Positions 50,648 through 58,560 of a stretch of DNA of 64,000 nt are shown one piece after another; positions within the stretch are counted from its first letter, which is position 1, and every line of letters begins with the position of its first letter. Both the position numbers and the translations under genes were made by a program. The DNA is taken from positions 1 through 64,000 of the IMG/VR virus record IMGVR_UViG_3300021963_008220; one strand, 5' to 3'. The DNA is from a virus. The notes beneath the pieces were generated by a model. That model saw nothing but the letters and a program-made list of their open reading frames with translations. It ran no database searches and was not told where the DNA came from.

Positions 50648-50870
50648 AATAAGATTCGTAAAGAGAAAGAACGATTATCTAATTCAGAGAAAATCGTTCA
50701 TGGGTTGGAAGTATATTGGCTACACCGTAGACATGGGATATGGATCGTTCCGGTATTTTTACTGCCAAGACACCAAGGAAAAATTGCTTGATGAGGTATT
50801 GGAAAAGTACTACGAAGTCGATAAAAGATTTGTAGAAGTAACTGAATATCCACCTATTAAAATTTACTAA
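50634..50870 (+). CDS. Small basic protein, unknown function
   Basis: The 78-residue product is basic and aromatic (MRIKIRFVKRKNDYLIQRKS) with strands that could form a small beta sheet. It ends directly before the thymidylate synthase ATG with no gap. Confidence 0.55.
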   Translation: MMRIKIRFVKRKNDYLIQRKSFMGWKYIGYTVDMGYGSFRYFYCQDTKEKLLDEVLEKYYEVDKRFVEVTEYPPIKIY

Positions 50871-52058
50871 ATGAACAACATAGACAAACAATACCAGGAG
50901 TTACTTCGAGATATCTTGGATAACGGTATAGAGAAAAAAGACAGAACTGGTACGGGTACCATTTCAGTATTTGGTAGACAAATCCGTCATAAAATGAGTG
51001 AAGGATTTCCCTTACTTACAACCAAGAAGATGGCTTGGAAGACTATGGTGACCGAGTTATTATGGTTCTTACGTGGTGATACTAATATCAAGTACCTACT
51101 CGATAATAACTGTCACATCTGGAGTGGTGATGCTATCAAGAATTACGAAAAGCACAATGGCGTAATTGATTGGGGACCTTTTACAACAAAGGAAGAAGCT
51201 TTTGTTGAGTCAATGAAGGATGAAGGGTTTGCTAAACAGTGGGGTGAGCTAGGTCCGATATATGGTAAACAATGGAGAAGTTGGACTAAATATCGCTTCC
51301 ATGGGACAGTTAGAGATAACGGTGGTTATGATATATCAGCAATAAATGCACCAATTGATCAAATCCAAAACCTAATCAACGACCTTAAAACAAATCCCGA
51401 CTCAAGACGATTGATGGTTAATGCTTGGAATGTAGGTGAATTAGACCAAATGGTACTTCCACCTTGTCATTATGGATTTCAAGTTTATACAAGAGAGTTA
51501 AGTTTGGAAGAGAGGAGAAAATTAGCAAATCACGATTCAGAATTTATCTCACCAATCACAGTAGAATCTTGGGATAGAGCTAATATACCAACCAGAGCAA
51601 TCTCTTTAATGTGGAATCAACGTTCAGTAGATACATTCTTAGGTTTACCATTTAACATTGCCTCTTATGGTTTGTTACTTGAAATCATTGCCAAGACGGT
51701 TAACATGGTTCCTGACGAGCTAATTGGTAACTTGGGTGATGTTCACTTATATTCAAATCACATTGAACAAGCGAAAGAACAGATTGGCAGAGAGATGACT
51801 TGGGAAGAACAGGTACAGTGGGTTATGCGAAACACTGATGTCGAGATGGAGAATCTATACATTGTAGAAGAAATTGCAAAGGACACAACGCCAAAGCACA
51901 CCAGACAGCCTTATCCGTTACCTAGGTTAAAACTCAACCCTATATTCTTAGCTAATTTGGAGCACAAAGGATTTGACGAGGCAGTTAACGGTCAGGTTAA
52001 TTTCGAATTAGAAAATTACCAATCACATCCCGCAATCAAAGCTCCTTTATCAAATTAA
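50871..52058 (+). CDS. thyA: Thymidylate synthase
   Basis: The 395-residue product is a ThyA with all catalytic motifs: KKDRTGTGTISVFG, LPPCHYGFQVY (Cys ~198), NQRSVDTFLGLPFNIAS with the uracil-reading Asn, and NLGDVHLYSNH. It is longer than the usual 264-residue form because of insertions: one before GPIYGKQWRSW and one after FQVYTRELSLEE, plus a C-terminal extension. It makes dTMP from dUMP. CGN codons for Arg appear more often than in nrdA or dnaK, hinting at a separate origin; this is by eye only. Confidence 0.95.
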   Translation: MNNIDKQYQELLRDILDNGIEKKDRTGTGTISVFGRQIRHKMSEGFPLLTTKKMAWKTMVTELLWFLRGDTNIKYLLDNNCHIWSGDAIKNYEKHNGVIDWGPFTTKEEAFVESMKDEGFAKQWGELGPIYGKQWRSWTKYRFHGTVRDNGGYDISAINAPIDQIQNLINDLKTNPDSRRLMVNAWNVGELDQMVLPPCHYGFQVYTRELSLEERRKLANHDSEFISPITVESWDRANIPTRAISLMWNQRSVDTFLGLPFNIASYGLLLEIIAKTVNMVPDELIGNLGDVHLYSNHIEQAKEQIGREMTWEEQVQWVMRNTDVEMENLYIVEEIAKDTTPKHTRQPYPLPRLKLNPIFLANLEHKGFDEAVNGQVNFELENYQSHPAIKAPLSN

Positions 52059-52060
52059 CC

Positions 52061-52288
52061 ATGGAATCTAAAAATAGAACAACTCTCCAGGATCTAATAG
52101 AATCAGTTAAGGAAATTGAATCTAGAGGAATAACTTTAACCATGAAAGGTGTTGTATCTATGTTGGAAAATAGCCTACCCAAGGAGAAGAAAAACATAAG
52201 GGATGCCTATGATAAAGGTGAATTTAACCAAGGTTGTAATGGAGATTCAGAGGAGTATTACAATAAAGAATACGGAGAATTAAAATGA
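52061..52288 (+). CDS. Small acidic protein, unknown function
   Basis: The 75-residue product is charged and helical (LQDLIESVKEIESRGITLTM). It overlaps the next start by 4 bp. No family recognised. Confidence 0.55.
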   Translation: MESKNRTTLQDLIESVKEIESRGITLTMKGVVSMLENSLPKEKKNIRDAYDKGEFNQGCNGDSEEYYNKEYGELK

Positions 52289-52659
52289 AAATAGCAGTTA
52301 TTGCACACGACGGAAAAAAGGCTGATATGGTTGCCTTTGTAATGAAGAGACTTGACTTCTTCAAGAAGGTTGATATAGTAGCAACAGGCACAACGGGTAA
52401 ACACATCACCCATGCTGGATTGGAAGTTAATTGCTTAAAATCTGGACCTATGGGAGGTGACGCTCAAATAGCATCAATGGTTTCTGATGGAGAAATAGCT
52501 GCCGTGGTATTCTTTGTTGATCCACTAGACGTACATCCGCATCAGGTCGATGTGAGCATGTTGCTTAGAATCTGCAATGTTTACAACACCCCTTTAGCCA
52601 CAAACTATTCAACTGCATCATTGATGATAGATGGATTAAAATACAGAGATAAAGAATAA
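52285..52659 (+). CDS. mgsA: Methylglyoxal synthase
   Basis: The 124-residue product matches MgsA throughout: MKIAVIAHDGKKADM, ATGTTGKHI, LKSGPMGGDAQIASM with the catalytic Asp59, FFVDPLDVHPHQVDV with active-site His and Asp, LLRICNVYNTPLATN. It converts dihydroxyacetone phosphate to methylglyoxal and phosphate, bypassing lower glycolysis and making a reactive dicarbonyl that attacks proteins and guanine. All catalytic residues appear intact. It heads a small metabolic cassette with a thioesterase, cytidylyltransferase, LpxH-like enzyme and glycosyltransferase. Finding it in a phage is unusual. Confidence 0.93.
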   Translation: MKIAVIAHDGKKADMVAFVMKRLDFFKKVDIVATGTTGKHITHAGLEVNCLKSGPMGGDAQIASMVSDGEIAAVVFFVDPLDVHPHQVDVSMLLRICNVYNTPLATNYSTASLMIDGLKYRDKE

Positions 52660-52662
52660 AGA

Positions 52663-53094
52663 ATGGAATTATTAAACACGCACCCAATCAAAAAATCTGA
52701 TTTGGGATTTCACGGAAACCTATTTGGTGGAAAATTATTAGCATGGATTGATGCTGCAGCAGCAGGGTATTCTATGCAATTATGCGACACTCCCCGAATG
52801 GTAACTGTACTCATAGATAAATGCTATTTTGAAAAACCCGCAAAGGAGGGTCAGCTGGTTAAGGTCTACGGGATACCAACAGATATCGGTCACACTTCTA
52901 TAACTCTATACATCGAGGCAAGGGCTCACAACGTTTACACTGGCAGACAGATAGTGGTGCTCAAAACACACATTAAGTTTGTTCATATAGATGAAGAGGG
53001 CAATCCAATTCCAATTGGCGAGAAGGGGAGAAATTCAGTTGCACGGATGATAGAGGGAAACAAAGATCTTATAGAATCAATAAAAACAAAGTGA
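52663..53094 (+). CDS. Hotdog-fold acyl-CoA thioesterase
   Basis: The 143-residue product shows the YciA/acyl-CoA thioesterase pattern: FHGNLFGGKLLAWIDAAAAG with the catalytic Asp in the central hotdog helix, VTVLIDKCYFEKPAKEGQLV, and a beta-sheet end. Such enzymes hydrolyse acyl-CoA to fatty acid and CoA. It sits 3 bp after mgsA. Confidence 0.85.
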   Translation: MELLNTHPIKKSDLGFHGNLFGGKLLAWIDAAAAGYSMQLCDTPRMVTVLIDKCYFEKPAKEGQLVKVYGIPTDIGHTSITLYIEARAHNVYTGRQIVVLKTHIKFVHIDEEGNPIPIGEKGRNSVARMIEGNKDLIESIKTK

Positions 53095-53095
53095 T

Positions 53096-53494
53096 ATGCT
53101 CGGAGTAATAGCTGGTAATTTTGACGTGATCCATCCAGGATACATTTATATGTTTAGCGAATGTAAAGCTAACTGCAAAGAATTTGTTGTTTTGCTGCAC
53201 GAGGATCCCACAATAGAAAGACCGGAAAAGTGCAAACCGGTTTTATCAGTGGAAGAGAGGACTGATATACTTTTATCACTTAAGCAAATAGATAATGTAA
53301 TTACATATAGGAGTGAATCAGATCTTTATGAAATTCTAAAAAAGATGAATCCCGATGTTAGATTTCTAGGAGATGATTATATAGGGAAATCTTTTACTGG
53401 TGATGATCTAGAAATATCAATTCACTATCTGAACAGAGATCACGGATGGTCAACAACAAAATACAAAACTCTAATAGCTGAAAGCTTAAAATAA
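53096..53494 (+). CDS. Cytidylyltransferase-like nucleotidyltransferase (TagD type)
   Basis: The 132-residue product has GNFDVIHPGYIYMF in place of the usual GTFDxxHxGH, with Tyr where the second His belongs, and WSTTKYK in place of the ISTT loop. Residues for CTP and phosphate binding (EERTDILLSL, VRFLGDDY) look kept. Relatives activate glycerol phosphate or other alcohol phosphates with CTP. The His-to-Tyr change may alter or impair catalysis. One base overlaps the next gene start. Confidence 0.75.
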   Translation: MLGVIAGNFDVIHPGYIYMFSECKANCKEFVVLLHEDPTIERPEKCKPVLSVEERTDILLSLKQIDNVITYRSESDLYEILKKMNPDVRFLGDDYIGKSFTGDDLEISIHYLNRDHGWSTTKYKTLIAESLK

Positions 53495-53859
53495 TGAACA
53501 AAGAACAAAAAGCACAATCGATAATCGGGCCACTTGGAGCTATTATCTCACATTCAAAAAGCGGTTACCGAGAAAGATATCCGGAAAACCTTTCAATTTT
53601 CAATGCAAACATCTGCACAGCCAACGAGAAGATATGGTGGGGTGATTTGGATGTTACTCTAAGTCAAACATTCATAGCAGATCTGGCATTTATTCTGAAT
53701 GAAGATCTTTACGTTCTATATGAGATGGACGGAAGATTCGAAAATGAGGAGAAACCTAAGGTAGATAAATATGCAGTTAAATTCTTTTATGATGGAGGTA
53801 TTGAGTTATCTAAATCTTTAACTGAATACTATGACAACAATCTAAGGATAAAAAAATGA
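53494..53859 (+). CDS. Hypothetical protein
   Basis: The 121-residue product contains ICTANEKIWWGDLDVTLSQ and an acidic beta-rich end. It overlaps both neighbours by a few bases, so it belongs to the same cassette. No family recognised. Confidence 0.6.
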   Translation: MNKEQKAQSIIGPLGAIISHSKSGYRERYPENLSIFNANICTANEKIWWGDLDVTLSQTFIADLAFILNEDLYVLYEMDGRFENEEKPKVDKYAVKFFYDGGIELSKSLTEYYDNNLRIKK

Positions 53860-54557
53860 AAGCAGAAAAAGTAAAAGCCCTATTTATATCGGACGTCCAC
53901 TTGGGTAGCAAGGGATCTAATTCCGGCAAACTTTTAGAAACACTAAAAATGTATGAGCCAGAGGAACTTTTTATAGTTGGGGATTTTATTGACGGATGGC
54001 TTCTTAAAAAAAGACATTACTGGACACAGCAAAACACAAACCTAATTAGAAAAATTCTTTCTTACAGTAAAAACGGAACAGCGGTTACCTACATTACAGG
54101 AAACCATGACGAATTTTTAAGACATTACGTTCCTTTATTTCTCGGAGATAACATAAAGGTTGTTGATGAGGCAGAGTTCAATGGATATTACATAACCCAC
54201 GGGGATCTTTATGACGGGGTAGTTAAATTAAAATGGTTGGGTGTTTTGGGCTCAGTAGGTTACGAGATAGCCATAAGTGCTGACCGATTTATGAAAAGGC
54301 TTGGGTACAAAAGATCACTGAGTAAGTATTTAAAAAATAAAGTCAAAGGAGCGGTAAAATTCATAACTTCTTTTGAAAAGCAATTAGTTTTTCAAGCTAA
54401 GAAAAGAGGATGCTCCGGAGTTATTTGCGGTCACATACACACTGTCGCAAATACGAACATAGACGGAATCCACTATCTTAATTGCGGAGACTGGATAGAA
54501 AATAATAGCTATATACTTTATGATAAAGGATCGTTTGAGCATCGTTATTCCATGTAA
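53856..54557 (+). CDS. LpxH-like metallophosphoesterase
   Basis: The 233-residue product resembles UDP-2,3-diacylglucosamine hydrolases: FISDVHLGSKGS, VGDFIDGW, TGNHDEFLRHY, ITHGDLYDG and CGHIHT. A basic central helical insert (YKRSLSKYLKNKVKGAVK) matches the lipid-facing cap of the LpxH group. In the host such enzymes act on lipid A precursors. Here it may alter envelope lipids, in line with the adjacent glycosyltransferase. Confidence 0.8.
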   Translation: MKAEKVKALFISDVHLGSKGSNSGKLLETLKMYEPEELFIVGDFIDGWLLKKRHYWTQQNTNLIRKILSYSKNGTAVTYITGNHDEFLRHYVPLFLGDNIKVVDEAEFNGYYITHGDLYDGVVKLKWLGVLGSVGYEIAISADRFMKRLGYKRSLSKYLKNKVKGAVKFITSFEKQLVFQAKKRGCSGVICGHIHTVANTNIDGIHYLNCGDWIENNSYILYDKGSFEHRYSM

Positions 54558-55245
54558 GAATGAGGAGAATTATATAAGGAGAACTCTGGACGAGATCTCC
54601 CTTCAGTTTGGTATAAGAGGAACAAGTGTTATAATTGCAGATGGAGGTTCCACCGATTCCACCCTTTCAAAAATAAAAGACTTCATAAATTCAGAGGACA
54701 ATAATCTGGACGTGGAAATTATAAAGGGCGGGAGTGTCTCAGTGGGTAGAAACCGAGGGGCATCCTTGGTTAAAACTCCTCTTATATTATTTCTAGATGC
54801 AGACATAACGTTTACTGATTTACTTGCCATACAAAATGCTCTAGATTATCTCGATAAAAATCCTAATATAGAACTTATAGGAACTACCCCCGAATATATG
54901 GGGGAATTTGATTTAGCAGCAAGTCTTATATTTTTCTTCAATAACATAACAGCTAAAATAATGTCCATTGCGGATCCTTTTGCAGTTGGAGCATTCATGT
55001 TGATATCAAGAAAAAAATTCGTGGAGATAGGAGGGTTTGATGAGGAAGTACATCAGTCAGAGGATTGGCTATTGAGCAGGCAGATAAAATCAAAAAACTT
55101 TAAACTCATTCCGAATCTAATAACCCAGGATAATCGGAGATTTAAAAAATTCGGTTACATTAAGATGCTCAAAATGGTTATCAAGAACTGGTTTAACAGA
55201 GGGAACAAAAAACACTTTCATAAAGATCAAAAATACTGGGAATGA
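54520..55245 (+). CDS. Family 2 glycosyltransferase
   Basis: The 241-residue product reads RLSIVIPCKNEENYIRRTLD, IIADGGSTDSTL, VGRNRGASLVKTPLILFLDA (DADITF motif) and FVEIGGFDEEVHQSEDWLLS, a complete GT2 core. The ATG at 54520 gives a 38-bp overlap with the LpxH-like gene; a TTG at 54535 would start directly at the GT2 strand and is an alternative. The C-terminus is basic and may touch the membrane. Confidence 0.85.
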   Translation: MIKDRLSIVIPCKNEENYIRRTLDEISLQFGIRGTSVIIADGGSTDSTLSKIKDFINSEDNNLDVEIIKGGSVSVGRNRGASLVKTPLILFLDADITFTDLLAIQNALDYLDKNPNIELIGTTPEYMGEFDLAASLIFFFNNITAKIMSIADPFAVGAFMLISRKKFVEIGGFDEEVHQSEDWLLSRQIKSKNFKLIPNLITQDNRRFKKFGYIKMLKMVIKNWFNRGNKKHFHKDQKYWE

Positions 55246-55667
55246 TAATAAACATACAACTAGAAGACTTAGAACACGAATTTATACCATACTTCAAATT
55301 CAGATCCATAACCGCTCTATCACTGGACTATGCTACAAATGCTATCCACGGGTATCTTGGCGACAAGGAGGTAATAGTCTTCAGGTTTAAGGATTATGGA
55401 TTTATCCACGATAACAGATTCAATACATGCTCACTCTCCTACGGTGAAGCAGGGATAACCATAGAAGTAAGAAAAACTATGGATAGACCGCTATCTCAGG
55501 AGGATAGAATAAAATGGTTCTTTGCAAATTATTACGAGACTGGTATGGAACTATCGAGTTTGCTAATAAGCATGAAGGACACCGATTTAGATAACCTCTT
55601 ATGGTATGATCAAAAAATAGATATACCTAAGAGCTCATTAGAAGCCGCTAGACGCACGCAAAATTAA
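55242..55667 (+). CDS. Hypothetical protein
   Basis: The 141-residue product begins IINIQLEDLEHEFIPYFKFR and is an alpha/beta protein. It overlaps the glycosyltransferase by 4 bp and precedes the carbamoyltransferase by 5 bp. No family recognised. Confidence 0.6.
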   Translation: MIINIQLEDLEHEFIPYFKFRSITALSLDYATNAIHGYLGDKEVIVFRFKDYGFIHDNRFNTCSLSYGEAGITIEVRKTMDRPLSQEDRIKWFFANYYETGMELSSLLISMKDTDLDNLLWYDQKIDIPKSSLEAARRTQN

Positions 55668-55672
55668 ATACA

Positions 55673-57361
55673 ATGGTAAGCTTAGGATTTTCAGTAGGAC
55701 ACGATAAAGGCTGTGTAATCATAGTAGACGGAGAGGTTAAAGTGGGTATATCTCAGGAGAGGCTCACGAGAGTGAAACATGACGGTGGATATAGCACGGT
55801 TTTACCGGTAGAAGCTATAGATTACTGTCTACAATATCTCGGTTTGGAGTATTCCGACGTCGACAGATGGACTTTTAATACAGTAGAGGATGACGATGTT
55901 GTAGCGGATTCTTTCGAGAAGACCTTTGGCATCGATAGAAGTAGACTCCACTTTATACCCCACCACCTAGCTCACGCATACTCGACCTTTTACAGCTCTG
56001 GATTCTCAGAAGCTGCGGTTGTTGTTGCTGACGCAATGGGGAGTGTTTTGAAAAGAGGTAGTAATGCTCTAAAATGGTTTGGGCGGGAATGGCCAGGTAC
56101 TGAAGATTACGAATATGCAGAGGGTATAACTATTTACAAGTTCGCTCCTGGTGAGGACAAAGAGGTTTATAAAAAATGGATAAAGTACCCAATGATGCTT
56201 GACGGAAATTCGGAAACATCCATTGGTGAACAATACGGAAAAGGATCACTCCAACTTGTGTATGATCCTAAGACTAATTCTTGGCCGGCAGGAAAACTTA
56301 TGGGACTAGCTTCATATGCTGATCAGGAATGGGTTAAGCAAATTCCTTCTCACACGACTTTAAGCGATAGTGAAATATTTATACCTTCAGTTAAGATAAT
56401 GCCAGAGGTAGATTATAGGTCAGATTTCTATTCTAAAGCAAATGTTGCTGGTCTATATCAAAGAGACCAGGAGCAAAATTCAATTCATCTGGTTGGGATG
56501 GCTAAGAGATTAACAGGGTCAGAGAATGTTTGTGTTGCGGGGGGATCTTTTCTAAACTGCAACACAAACGAGATGATAATAAAATCTGGTTTGTATAAAG
56601 ATCAGTACTTCGTTCCCTGTTCAGACGACAGCGGTATACCATTAGGATGTGCTTGGTGGGGTTACGTTAAAAGCGAGAGAGCACCTAAAGGAAAGTACCT
56701 TAATCCTTACATGGGCAGGTCATATTCAGATCTCCAGATAAAAGATGCTATCGATAAAGCTTCAGCTGAATTTGAATTTGGTGATTTGGTTAATGTTGAC
56801 CTGTACCGGGATAAATCTGAGCAGATCAGAAACGTAGCTTCAATCATTAATCAAAATAAAGTTATCGGTCTATTCCAGGGAGGATCTGAAATTGGTCCGA
56901 GAGCTTTGGGTAACAGATCGATAATAGCTTCACCGAAATGTGTATGGATGAAGGATCACATAAATCACGATATTAAATTAAGAGAGTGGTATAGACCATT
57001 CGCACCATCAGTTCTTTTTGATAGGCAAAAAGATGTTTTCGATCTGGATGTTTATTCTCCTTACATGATGGTGACTGCGAGAGTCAAAGAAGAGTGGAAA
57101 TCTAGAATACCTTCTGTGGTTCATATAGATGGAACTTCTAGATACCAATCGGTAACGAAAGAATCGAATCCATATTACCATAGGCTGATTTCCGAATTTG
57201 AAAGTCTGAGTGGAATACCTCTTGTACTAAATACTAGTTTTAATGGTCCGGACGAGCCAATAGTTGAATCTCCTTATCACGCTATCAGAACGTTCTGGAA
57301 AAGAAATCTCCATGCACTCTGCATAGGTAACTATGTGATTACACGAAAGCCAAATCAATAA
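55673..57361 (+). CDS. NodU/TobZ-family carbamoyltransferase
   Basis: The 562-residue product has both domains of the family. The N-terminal Kae1-like domain has GFSVGHDKG, ISQERLTRVKHDGG, PHHLAHAYSTFYSSG (metal-binding His set, ~96) and GLASYADQEW. The C-terminal YrdC-like part has GLFQGGSEIGPRALGNRSI (~400-418), REWYRPFAPSV and LNTSFNGPDEPIV. Relatives transfer carbamoyl groups from carbamoyl phosphate via carbamoyl-AMP to hydroxyl groups. A related phage enzyme was reported to carbamoylate 5-hydroxymethylcytosine in DNA. With the hydroxymethylase-like enzyme encoded at 34994 this fits cytosine hypermodification; carbamoylation of a glycan or small molecule is the alternative. Confidence 0.93.
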   Translation: MVSLGFSVGHDKGCVIIVDGEVKVGISQERLTRVKHDGGYSTVLPVEAIDYCLQYLGLEYSDVDRWTFNTVEDDDVVADSFEKTFGIDRSRLHFIPHHLAHAYSTFYSSGFSEAAVVVADAMGSVLKRGSNALKWFGREWPGTEDYEYAEGITIYKFAPGEDKEVYKKWIKYPMMLDGNSETSIGEQYGKGSLQLVYDPKTNSWPAGKLMGLASYADQEWVKQIPSHTTLSDSEIFIPSVKIMPEVDYRSDFYSKANVAGLYQRDQEQNSIHLVGMAKRLTGSENVCVAGGSFLNCNTNEMIIKSGLYKDQYFVPCSDDSGIPLGCAWWGYVKSERAPKGKYLNPYMGRSYSDLQIKDAIDKASAEFEFGDLVNVDLYRDKSEQIRNVASIINQNKVIGLFQGGSEIGPRALGNRSIIASPKCVWMKDHINHDIKLREWYRPFAPSVLFDRQKDVFDLDVYSPYMMVTARVKEEWKSRIPSVVHIDGTSRYQSVTKESNPYYHRLISEFESLSGIPLVLNTSFNGPDEPIVESPYHAIRTFWKRNLHALCIGNYVITRKPNQ

Positions 57362-57570
57362 TTATTTCTGTCAGGAAAAAGAGGATCAGGAGCTACAGGT
57401 TCCTGATTTTTTTTGTTCGCCAAATACGCCATTGCTGTTTGACCTAACTGATCCTCGAAGCTAGGCATCTTAAAAGGTTCTTGAATGACATTAACACCGT
57501 TTACTATATCTGGATTCATTGCCTCCAGTCTTTTAGCTATATGATCTAAATATTCCTTGCTCGGTCTCAT
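57355..57570 (-). CDS. Small protein on the minus strand, unknown function
   Basis: The 71-residue product reads MRPSKEYLDHIAKRLEAMNP and has a Pro/Asp-rich end (PVAPDPLFPDRNNY). It is convergent with the carbamoyltransferase gene and overlaps its stop. On the minus strand GTATATAAAGA precedes the ATG closely. No family recognised. Confidence 0.6.
   Translation of the reverse strand: MRPSKEYLDHIAKRLEAMNPDIVNGVNVIQEPFKMPSFEDQLGQTAMAYLANKKNQEPVAPDPLFPDRNNY
57384..57414 (+). terminator. Terminator of the carbamoyltransferase operon, inside the convergent gene
   Basis: ATCAGGA pairs with TCCTGAT around a GCTACAGGT loop and is followed by TTTTTTTT. The hairpin falls within codons of the minus-strand 57355-57570 gene. 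Confidence 0.75.
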
Positions 57571-57586
57571 TCTTTATATACCTAAA

Positions 57587-57618
57587 TTTTTTATCTCCGT
57601 AAATTATGTCTACATTGG
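57587..57618 (+). promoter_or_regulatory. Probable weaker host-type promoter for the 57650 gene group
   Basis: T tract, CCG (57597-57599) and, 14 bases on, TACATTGG (57611-57618), one base off TAnnTTTG. Confidence 0.55.
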
Positions 57619-57649
57619 AACAAAATAAGGAATCCCCGTTATAAATCAT

Positions 57650-58021
57650 ATGGAACTTGCAACGTTTTCTCAAATAGTACTCAAGCTTAAAGCTCATGAT
57701 GAAAAGATCAATAAGCTTTATAAAATGGGTGTCGATATCATAGATTTCCAAGAAGATCTCCGCTCTATCATAACCTTATTGATCAAAGAGGTATATGGCG
57801 AAGAAGGCGAAGATTGGTTTAGTTGGTTTTGCTATGAAGCTGACTATGGTGAAAAAGATTGGAGCAAGCATGACTGCTACAAAATGATTGATGGGGTGAT
57901 GACAAAGATCAGAGATGCAGGAGAGCAAACTCACGGGGCATTTGACGAAGACGGAAATCCAATTTGCTATTCAATCGAGTCAACCTGGGAATATTTAGAA
58001 AAAAACTATAGAATTAAATAA
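57650..58021 (+). CDS. Conserved-looking phage protein, unknown function
   Basis: The 123-residue product is helical then Trp-rich (FSQIVLKLKAHDEKINKLY, EDWFSWFCYEADYG). It is acidic. It opens a compact run of small genes to 59318. No domain is certain. Confidence 0.6.
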   Translation: MELATFSQIVLKLKAHDEKINKLYKMGVDIIDFQEDLRSIITLLIKEVYGEEGEDWFSWFCYEADYGEKDWSKHDCYKMIDGVMTKIRDAGEQTHGAFDEDGNPICYSIESTWEYLEKNYRIK

Positions 58022-58022
58022 T

Positions 58023-58214
58023 ATGAGCGGAGAAGTAGAAATGGACCATTGCGATTTTTGCCAAGAAATCAAATCGGTGGAAAGAACTTACCTGAGACCT
58101 AGTAAGTATGTTAAATCCGATGATCAAACGATGAATCAGCACCTATACAACGAAGGATGTTATTTCATAATTATCAAAACTTGTTTCGATTGCGGAACAC
58201 CTAAGACTTCGTAA
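58023..58214 (+). CDS. Small zinc-finger-like protein
   Basis: The 63-residue product has CDFCQEIKSVERTYLRP near the start and CFDCGTPKTS at the end, two CxxC pairs that could bind one zinc. Probably a nucleic-acid or protein adaptor. It lies one base after the previous stop. Confidence 0.6.
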   Translation: MSGEVEMDHCDFCQEIKSVERTYLRPSKYVKSDDQTMNQHLYNEGCYFIIIKTCFDCGTPKTS

Positions 58215-58215
58215 T

Positions 58216-58560
58216 ATGAGTGGTGGAGCTTTTGAATATAACCAGTACAAGATCGGCTACATAGCAGATCAGATTGAACACGAGATCGAAAAGAGCGGAA
58301 GACCTAAAACTCAAGAAGAACTTAAGGAAGAAAGCTGGAGAGGTCCGGATTGGTATGAGCAGTACCCCGAATACTTGAACCACTATAAGTATCCAGATGA
58401 GGTGATCGAAGAATTTAAGAATGCGGTTAAACATCTTAGAGTAGCAGAGATCTATGCTCAAAGAGTGGATTGGCTACTAAGCGGAGATGATGGTGACGAG
58501 ACATTCACGAAAAGACTAAAAGAAGATCTGACAAAATTGGAAAATAGAGACAATGCTTGA
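58216..58560 (+). CDS. Conserved phage protein (MSGGAFEY type), unknown function
   Basis: The 114-residue product begins MSGGAFEYNQYKIGYIADQI, a start I associate with small proteins of many phages, followed by a charged helical body with a WRGPDWYEQYPEYL phrase. Function unknown. It overlaps the next gene by 8 bp. Confidence 0.65.
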   Translation: MSGGAFEYNQYKIGYIADQIEHEIEKSGRPKTQEELKEESWRGPDWYEQYPEYLNHYKYPDEVIEEFKNAVKHLRVAEIYAQRVDWLLSGDDGDETFTKRLKEDLTKLENRDNA

